Assembly: GCA_030043455.1 (NCBI GenBank)
Contig: JASHXQ010000201.1
Location: forward strand, 1 to 11,147
Direction of reading: 5' to 3'
DNA length: 11,147 nt
DNA from: Nitrososphaerales archaeon
GTDB taxonomy: Archaea; Thermoproteota; Nitrososphaeria; Nitrososphaerales; CADDZS01
Position numbers and translations under genes: made by a program. Below, piece after piece: positions 7,071 through 11,147 of this stretch. Every line of letters starts with the position of its first letter. Within the stretch, counting starts at the first letter, position 1. Below the pieces are notes generated by a model. It made no database searches, had not been told where the DNA came from, and was given only the letters and a program-made list of their open reading frames with translations.

Positions 7071-7093
7071 GCCTCCCTCCGTACGAGGGAAGC
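7071..7093 (-). terminator. GC-rich hairpin after dnaG, possible weak terminator or mRNA 3' stem
   Basis: Read on the minus strand, GCTTCCCTC pairs with GAGGGAGGC in 8 of 9 positions around a 5-base loop, starting 15 bases past the dnaG stop. No T-run follows, so full termination is unlikely. A partial stop or a stabilising stem between the dnaG and pelota cistrons is more plausible. Confidence 0.35.
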
Positions 7094-7107
7094 AAAAGTG
7101 AAGGGAC

Positions 7108-8442
7108 CTATTCCAGCGCAAGATCGCGGAAGCTATAGACCAGAATGCTCTCGGGCTTGTTTTGAATTTCGCCAGTTCGGTGGCCCACGATCATATCGAT
7201 GCCCACGTTGGACGCCGAGTCGATCAGCCTCTGGGTGACGATCCCATCAAAGATGAGGTGCTTAGCACCGGAGATTTCGCCTATTTTCGAGACGAGCTCA
7301 TTTACCGGCATCTTCCCCACCTCTCCCCAAGAGGAATCGAAGACTTTAGCTTCTAGGGTTCCGTTGATAGTAGAATATTCTGCTTTTACTTTCTCAGCGA
7401 CTTCGGGGGCCATGGGTGGAGCTGGGGGTAGTTGAGTTCGCTCGACGGGTTCTCTCTCGGGAGGCCTTTCCTCGTACTGGTACTCCTGTCGGTCTCGACT
7501 CCGGCTGCGATCGTTCCGGTCACGTCGGTTGTATCGGTTGTTTCGATCCCGATCGTATCGACCGTGATGCTCCCTCTGTTCCCTGGGGTGCTCCAATTCG
7601 CGGTCTTCTCCCTCCTCTTCCCTTTCAGAAGGACTACCACGCAGAATCTCCAAAATTTCCACTGGAGTAAGCTCCTCGACTTCCCTGCCTCTAGGAGCCC
7701 TGTAGACACGATCAATCCTGGCTACCTGAGTAAGTTCCTTCAGAATCAGGTCGCCTTCTCGATCCCCGTCTAGAAATGCAATTAGGGTCTTGCCCCTACG
7801 AGCAAGATCTTTCACCGTATCTGGGACGCTGGTGCCTTCCACAGCGATTGTGTTTTCGATGCCTGCGCGTAGGAGGTTAATGATATCCGCCCTGCCCTCC
7901 ACGACGTAGACCGTATCAGAGGAAGCAACAGCAGGACCGGCAGGCAGGCCTTCCCGACCGTAAGTGATCAACCGACCTTTCTTGGCAGAATCTACAATGT
8001 CCTTCAGAGATTCTTCCCCCTCACTGGCGGTCTTCGATGCCCAGTCCTTCATGATCGCCTTTGCGCGATCTACAATGACCTTGCGCCTGTCTGCGCGGAC
8101 ATCGGTGATCCCGACCAGAGTAAACCTAGCACTGCATGGACCGACCTTGTCGACATTTTCCACCGCCGCAGCGATCAGCGCAGCAGTAGAAACGTCTGTA
8201 CTCATGGGAATGAGTACTTCGCCAGAAGTCTTTCCATTACTGGATTGCAGGTTGATCTCTATGCGACCAACTTTCCACGTCTTTTGCAGTTCCTGTAGGT
8301 TCATCTCAGGCCCGAAGAGGCCTTCAGTTTGCCCAAAGATTGCGCCTATGAGATCTGCTTTTTCTACGACTCCTTCTACATCAAATCTTAATTTTACTAA
8401 GTACTTTACGATTCCTTTCTCTTGACTCAAAATAACCACCAA
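7108..8442 (-). CDS. dnaG: Archaeal DnaG (TOPRIM-domain, exosome-associated primase-like protein)
   Basis: Archaeal DnaG is a stable subunit of the RNA exosome, where it favours poly(A)-rich substrates; primase activity has also been reported. The 444-residue protein starts with the conserved N-terminal domain (VVEKADLIGAIFGQTEGL, 25-42), then the TOPRIM domain (about 176-265). TOPRIM acidic residues are present: VVEGRAD (180-186) and FLDGDREGD (223-231). A C-terminal domain (about 345-444) ends the protein and in relatives contacts the exosome cap. Between them is a low-complexity linker (about 270-345) dominated by Arg, Asp, Asn, Tyr and Glu, then Pro. The N-terminus is uncertain: TTG at 8442, GTG at 8439 or TTG at 8430 would each leave the conserved domain intact, and the last gives the most usual length. 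Pelota follows on the same strand, linking two RNA quality-control factors. Confidence 0.95.
   Translation of the reverse strand: MVVILSQEKGIVKYLVKLRFDVEGVVEKADLIGAIFGQTEGLFGPEMNLQELQKTWKVGRIEINLQSSNGKTSGEVLIPMSTDVSTAALIAAAVENVDKVGPCSARFTLVGITDVRADRRKVIVDRAKAIMKDWASKTASEGEESLKDIVDSAKKGRLITYGREGLPAGPAVASSDTVYVVEGRADIINLLRAGIENTIAVEGTSVPDTVKDLARRGKTLIAFLDGDREGDLILKELTQVARIDRVYRAPRGREVEELTPVEILEILRGSPSEREEEGEDRELEHPREQREHHGRYDRDRNNRYNRRDRNDRSRSRDRQEYQYEERPPEREPVERTQLPPAPPMAPEVAEKVKAEYSTINGTLEAKVFDSSWGEVGKMPVNELVSKIGEISGAKHLIFDGIVTQRLIDSASNVGIDMIVGHRTGEIQNKPESILVYSFRDLALE
7408..7635 (-). repeat. Low-complexity Arg/Asp/Asn/Tyr-rich linker coded inside dnaG
   Basis: This stretch codes residues of about 270-345 of DnaG. 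It opens with an acidic SEREEEGEDRE-type segment, moves into short, imperfect DR, NR, RD and YDR units (such as RYDRDRNNRYNRRDRNDRSR, residues 295-314), and ends Pro-rich. It is surely disordered and strongly charged. The repeated DR/NR units suggest expansion of a short repeat; the DNA shows near-copies such as CGGTTGTATCGGTTGTTTCG. Confidence 0.75.
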
Positions 8443-8523
8443 ATGTAAAATTCAATTGGTAATCAGTCAAACCTTACCATCAATTTGTGATTTTTACAAT
8501 TTAAGCGTTTATCAAATTTTGGC

Positions 8524-8681
8524 GATTTTCAATAGGACTAAATTGGCTCAGCTAAGGATCATTTTTCTTATTGAGATTGAAAATCCCACTTTTTCTGATC
8601 TCAGGTCAGTACTCGGCGTTCACCAGATTTTCTTTTCTTTCACTCGGAAATATTCCGCCCGGATTTTCAGGAATTTTCAAT
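8524..8681. repeat. Three ATTTTCAAT boxes, two of them forming a 10-bp inverted repeat
   Basis: GATTTTCAAT (8524-8533) has a perfect reverse complement ATTGAAAATC (8576-8585), with 42 bases between them. The nine-base core ATTTTCAAT appears again in direct orientation at 8673-8681, and a partial copy GATTTTCA lies at 8662-8669. The spread over the divergent promoter region suggests binding sites for one regulator, though AT-rich sequence makes chance copies more likely. Confidence 0.4.
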
Positions 8682-8728
8682 GCATCGTAATCGCGTTGCA
8701 CTGTGCGAAAATTTCTGGATAGTTGCAG

Positions 8729-8735
8729 ATATATT
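8729..8735 (+). promoter_or_regulatory. TATA box of the cox-like operon
   Basis: ATATATT is centred about 42 bases before the ATG at 8774, predicting transcription from about 8759 and a leader near 15 bases. It lies inside the upstream extension of the reading frame that would begin with TTG at 8723, which argues for the ATG start. A purine-rich GAAGGGAG (8756-8763) lies at the predicted transcript start. Confidence 0.45.
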
Positions 8736-8773
8736 CAAATATTCTGCGCCGACCCGAAGGGAGTTTATTCTCA

Positions 8774-9637
8774 ATGACGCCGAAGAAATTTGACTATTAT
8801 TCGCCGTCTACTGTATCTGAAGCGATTCAGGTTTTACATGATAACGAGGACGCTAAAGTCCTCGCCGGCGGGCAGAGCTTGCTCGCCTTGATGAAATTGA
8901 GGCTTGCGGCGCCAGCGCTGCTCGTGGATATTTCAAAACTCCAGGATCTCTCCTACATCCGGGAGGATAAGGAATACATCGGAATGGGGGCGCTCACAAT
9001 CCACGATCTGGTGGAGCACAGTCCGATAATCAAGAAACATTTCCAACTGCTGACAGATGCGGCAAGCAAGATAGGCGATCAACAGATCCGGAACGTGGGG
9101 ACGATTGGTGGCAGCTCTTGCCACGCAGACCCAGCGGCCGACCTCCCGACAGCCCTAACTGCGGCGAACGCCAGTTTTGTGATTCGCAGCGGCAAGGGTG
9201 AAAGAGTGGTGCCAGCTACGGAATTCTTTGTCGACCTCTTTGAGACGGCGGTGGGTCACGATGAGATACTTTCCGAGATCAGGTTGCATTACATGCCACC
9301 AAAGTCTGCTACCGCGTACATAAAGCACAGCCGCAGGGAAGGAGATTTCGCGATTGTGGGGACTGGAGTTGCATTGACTATGGGGGACGGTAATGTATGC
9401 AAGAACATCCGCATCGCACTTGGGGCGGTGGGTTCTAAACCCCTGAGAGCAACCAAAGCTGAAGAGTACATGAAAGGTAAAGTTCTGGATGACAAGACGA
9501 TCGCCGAGGCAGCGGAAAGAGCCAACGAGGGTGCCGATCCCCCGTCCGACATGCACGGAAGCAGGGAATACCGAATGGAAATGATCAAAGTGTTCACCAG
9601 ACGGACCACCAAATTGGCGCTATCGAGATTAGCGTGA
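8774..9637 (+). CDS. coxM: FAD-binding medium subunit of a CO dehydrogenase/xanthine oxidase-family enzyme (CoxM/CutM)
   Basis: This is the flavin subunit of an aerobic molybdenum hydroxylase; it takes electrons from the iron-sulfur subunit and passes them to an acceptor. The 287-residue protein starts with the typical [13 protein letters not shown] (6-18) and has both FAD-binding motifs: [14 protein letters not shown] (31-44) and [17 protein letters not shown] (107-123). A C-terminal CO_deh_flav_C-type domain follows (about 178-287). Length is normal for the family. ATG at 8774 is preferred over TTG at 8723, because the extra 17 residues are not family-like and overlap the likely TATA box. 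Its stop overlaps the start of the small-subunit gene by four bases (GTGA), so the two are translationally coupled. The family assignment is firm; the substrate of the complex is not known. Confidence 0.9.
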   Translation: MTPKKFDYYSPSTVSEAIQVLHDNEDAKVLAGGQSLLALMKLRLAAPALLVDISKLQDLSYIREDKEYIGMGALTIHDLVEHSPIIKKHFQLLTDAASKIGDQQIRNVGTIGGSSCHADPAADLPTALTAANASFVIRSGKGERVVPATEFFVDLFETAVGHDEILSEIRLHYMPPKSATAYIKHSRREGDFAIVGTGVALTMGDGNVCKNIRIALGAVGSKPLRATKAEEYMKGKVLDDKTIAEAAERANEGADPPSDMHGSREYRMEMIKVFTRRTTKLALSRLA

Positions 9638-10167
9638 GTGAAGTAAAAATGATGAAATCTATAACCAGATCAGATGTCGTGCAGGTCACGTGCAAGATTA
9701 ATGGAAAAGAGTACAAGGGGATGGCAGAGCCGAGGCTGTTGCTGGTCCACTTTTTGCGCGACGAGCTGAACCTTACGGGCACTCACATTGGGTGCGATAC
9801 CGGACACTGCGGAGCGTGTACGATTTACATGAACGGCAAGACGGTGAAATCTTGCATGCAGCTGGCTATCCAGGCGAATGGGACTGACATGACCACGGTG
9901 GAGGGGCTGGCGGACGGCGACAAGCTGCACCCCATTCAGGAAGCCTTCTGGGAAAATCATGGTTTGCAGTGCGGTTATTGCACTCCAGGGATGCTGATGT
10001 CCGGTTTATTCCTCCTCCAAAGAAATCCGGATCCTACAGAGGATGAAATCCGCAGGGGCATTGAAGGCAATCTTTGCCGGTGCACGGGTTACGTAAACAT
10101 AGTGAAATCGATCAAGGCCGCCGCAAAGAAGATGCAGGGCGACGGCGGAAAAAGCGCCCAGATGTAA
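9634..10167 (+). CDS. coxS: Iron-sulfur small subunit of a CO dehydrogenase/xanthine oxidase-family enzyme (CoxS/CutS)
   Basis: This subunit carries two [2Fe-2S] clusters that move electrons from the molybdenum site to FAD. The 177-residue protein has a plant-ferredoxin-type domain with C54, C59, C62 and C74 ([16 protein letters not shown], 53-68) and a helical domain with C113, C116, C148 and C150 (QCGYCTPGM at 112-120, NLCRCTGY at 146-153). All eight cluster cysteines are present, as is the Gln before C113 that contacts the molybdopterin in relatives. The GTG start at 9634 overlaps the coxM stop; ATG at 9649 or 9652 is possible and would shorten an unremarkable N-terminus by five or six residues. 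The large-subunit gene begins 21 bases after its stop. Confidence 0.93.
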   Translation: MSEVKMMKSITRSDVVQVTCKINGKEYKGMAEPRLLLVHFLRDELNLTGTHIGCDTGHCGACTIYMNGKTVKSCMQLAIQANGTDMTTVEGLADGDKLHPIQEAFWENHGLQCGYCTPGMLMSGLFLLQRNPDPTEDEIRRGIEGNLCRCTGYVNIVKSIKAAAKKMQGDGGKSAQM

Positions 10168-10175
10168 GAATTAGT

Positions 10176-10180
10176 AGGAG
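10176..10180 (+). promoter_or_regulatory. Shine-Dalgarno site deciding the large-subunit start
   Basis: AGGAG lies eight bases before the TTG at 10189. It is the clearest ribosome site in the window and fits an internal operon gene, unlike the apparently leaderless first genes. It supports TTG as the true start. Confidence 0.6.
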
Positions 10181-10188
10181 ATTCCGAC

Positions 10189-11147
10189 TTGGCCACAGTC
10201 ACAGAGCTGGTCAAGGAATCTCAACAAACCCAGTGGTTGGGGCAGCCCCTCAAGCGGAAGGAAGATCCCCGGCTAATTACCGGTCTGGGTAAGTTTGTAG
10301 ACGACCTAAAGTTGCCGGGGCTTGCGTATGCCTCTATACTTCGTAGTCCCTATGCCAGCGCCAACATCAAACGAATTGACGTAAGCAACGCAGAAGCCCT
10401 GCCAGGCGTAATCTGTACTCTCGTGGGGAGCGAGGTAGCGAAACTCACCGATCCTTTTCTTCAGATCTCCGGACCTCCGGCTAACAAAGTCAAGGATTAC
10501 TGTCTTGCTGTGGACAAAGTGCACTTCGTGGGGGAACCGGTCGCCGCAGTAGTGGCTGAAACTAGAGGTATCGCGGAGGACGCCCTAGAACTTATCGAAG
10601 TAGAGTACGAGCCTCTGGAGTTTACACTTGATGCCCGAGAGGCGGTCAGAGAAAGTGCCCCACTGGTTCACGAGCAGGTGGGTACGAATATCGTCTTTGA
10701 CGGAACTTGGAATTACGGAGCAATTGACCAACGAATTCAGGAGGCAGACAAAGTAGTCAAAGGAAGATTGCACTTTCACCGGTTTAGTTCCACTCCGATT
10801 GAGAATAATGGCGTTGTCGTGAACTACGACAGATCCAACGGATTTCTGAACATCTACTGTAACAATCAGATGCCAATGTTCTGCATCCCGTGGCTGTCTT
10901 TCGGGCTCAAGTTTCCGTCCAACAAAATCCGGATGATCACCGGAGATATCGGTGGCGGCTTTGGGGCGAAGATTATCAGTTACCCATACATGGCGCTCAT
11001 CTGTTTGCTCTCGATGAAAACCAAGCGACCGGTAAAGTGGACCGAAGACCGGCGGGAGCACATGTTTGCAAACCACGGGAACGAGCGTAGTTTCGATGTG
11101 GAAGTTCCGGTAAAGCAAGACGGTACCATTCTGGGTTTCAAGGTCGT
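10189..11147 (+). CDS. coxL: Molybdopterin-binding large subunit of a CO dehydrogenase/xanthine oxidase-family enzyme (CoxL/CutL), 3' end outside the window
   Basis: This is the catalytic subunit. The first 319 residues are seen with no stop or frameshift; the family is usually 750-800 residues, so less than half is visible. Features are GQPLKRKEDPRLITGLGKFVDD (18-39), LRSPYASANI (51-60), the VGEPVAAVVAET block (114-125), the FSSTPIENNG segment (199-208), the cofactor motif GDIGGGFGAK (252-261) and KWTEDRREHM (283-292). Form I CO dehydrogenases are defined by an AYRCSFR-type loop that lies past the window end, so CO oxidation is not shown. The M-S-L order matches form I coxMSL operons but also occurs in other archaeal aldehyde or heterocycle oxidoreductases. 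FSSTPIENN differs from the NAMEPR-type block I recall for form I enzymes, which leans slightly against true CO dehydrogenase. The start is TTG after AGGAG. Confidence 0.9.
   Translation, partial: MATVTELVKESQQTQWLGQPLKRKEDPRLITGLGKFVDDLKLPGLAYASILRSPYASANIKRIDVSNAEALPGVICTLVGSEVAKLTDPFLQISGPPANKVKDYCLAVDKVHFVGEPVAAVVAETRGIAEDALELIEVEYEPLEFTLDAREAVRESAPLVHEQVGTNIVFDGTWNYGAIDQRIQEADKVVKGRLHFHRFSSTPIENNGVVVNYDRSNGFLNIYCNNQMPMFCIPWLSFGLKFPSNKIRMITGDIGGGFGAKIISYPYMALICLLSMKTKRPVKWTEDRREHMFANHGNERSFDVEVPVKQDGTILGFKV

Larger units (their letters stand above)
8443..8773. other. AT-rich intergenic region between divergent dnaG and the cox-like operon
   Basis: About 330 bases without a convincing gene. 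It must hold the promoters for dnaG (leftward) and for the cox-like operon (rightward). It contains a 6-bp inverted repeat TGGTAA/TTACCA (8457-8462, 8474-8479) just before the dnaG start and several copies of an ATTTTCAAT box (listed separately). An open frame of 88 codons at 8456-8722 has no recognisable protein features and is AT-rich like non-coding sequence. Confidence 0.6.

Noticed and set aside
7964..8425. 153-codon open frame on the plus strand
   Set aside because: It is the antisense shadow of the conserved N-terminal and TOPRIM regions of dnaG.
8457..8479. TGGTAA/TTACCA inverted repeat before dnaG as an operator
   Set aside because: Only six base pairs in AT-rich DNA; it is noted within the spacer entry but too weak to call alone.
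8456..8722. 88-codon open frame in the AT-rich spacer
   Set aside because: No recognisable motif, Phe/Ile-rich from AT bias, a weak start, and it covers the repeated boxes and likely promoters. A small real gene cannot be fully excluded.
8723..8773. 17-residue N-terminal extension of the FAD subunit from TTG at 8723
   Set aside because: The extension is not family-like and includes the likely TATA box; ATG at 8774 gives the usual N-terminus.
10585..11118. 177-codon open frame on the minus strand
   Set aside because: It is antisense to the large-subunit gene, which shows strong family motifs in the plus frame.

Overview
The window looks like a piece of an archaeal chromosome, probably Thermoproteota or Thaumarchaeota-like. 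The signs are an archaeal-type SRP (7S) RNA, archaeal pelota, an archaeal exosome-type DnaG, a TtuA/Ncs6-type tRNA thiolase with two zinc fingers, a thermopsin-family protease, TATA-like boxes about 25-30 bases before likely transcription starts, and many TTG starts on apparently leaderless genes. Thermopsin suggests relatives living in acidic or hot settings, and the Mo-hydroxylase genes suggest aerobic or microaerobic oxidation of a small molecule. The exact lineage cannot be fixed from the sequence alone.

Layout, left to right. Bases 1 to about 277 (minus strand) hold most of an SRP RNA gene, cut by the window edge. Divergent from it is a small membrane-anchored methyltransferase (359-904). 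Then come two secreted proteins on the plus strand: a cysteine-rich thermopsin-like protease (1043-2251) and a seven-bladed beta-propeller (2285-3385). They converge on a tRNA 2-thiolation enzyme on the minus strand (3509-4459). Divergent from that is a site-2 (M50) intramembrane protease with a PDZ domain (4610-5962). It converges, with a one-base gap, on a minus-strand pair transcribed as dnaG then pelota (8442 to 5964). An AT-rich region of about 330 bases separates dnaG from a plus-strand operon of molybdenum hydroxylase subunits in the order M-S-L (8774 to the window end). The large subunit is cut off before its active-site loop.

How the genes fit together. SRP RNA, the two exported proteins and the intramembrane protease all concern the membrane and the cell surface. 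dnaG and pelota both act in RNA quality control: DnaG as an exosome subunit, pelota in rescue of stalled ribosomes. The cox-like genes encode the FAD, iron-sulfur and molybdopterin subunits of one enzyme of the CO dehydrogenase/xanthine oxidase family. Its substrate (CO, an aldehyde or a heterocycle) cannot be decided here.

No mobile element, CRISPR array or tRNA gene was seen. The most unusual items are the altered SRP RNA core, the Arg/Asp/Asn-rich linker in DnaG, the palindrome lying over the thermopsin transcription start, and repeated ATTTTCAAT boxes between dnaG and the cox-like operon.
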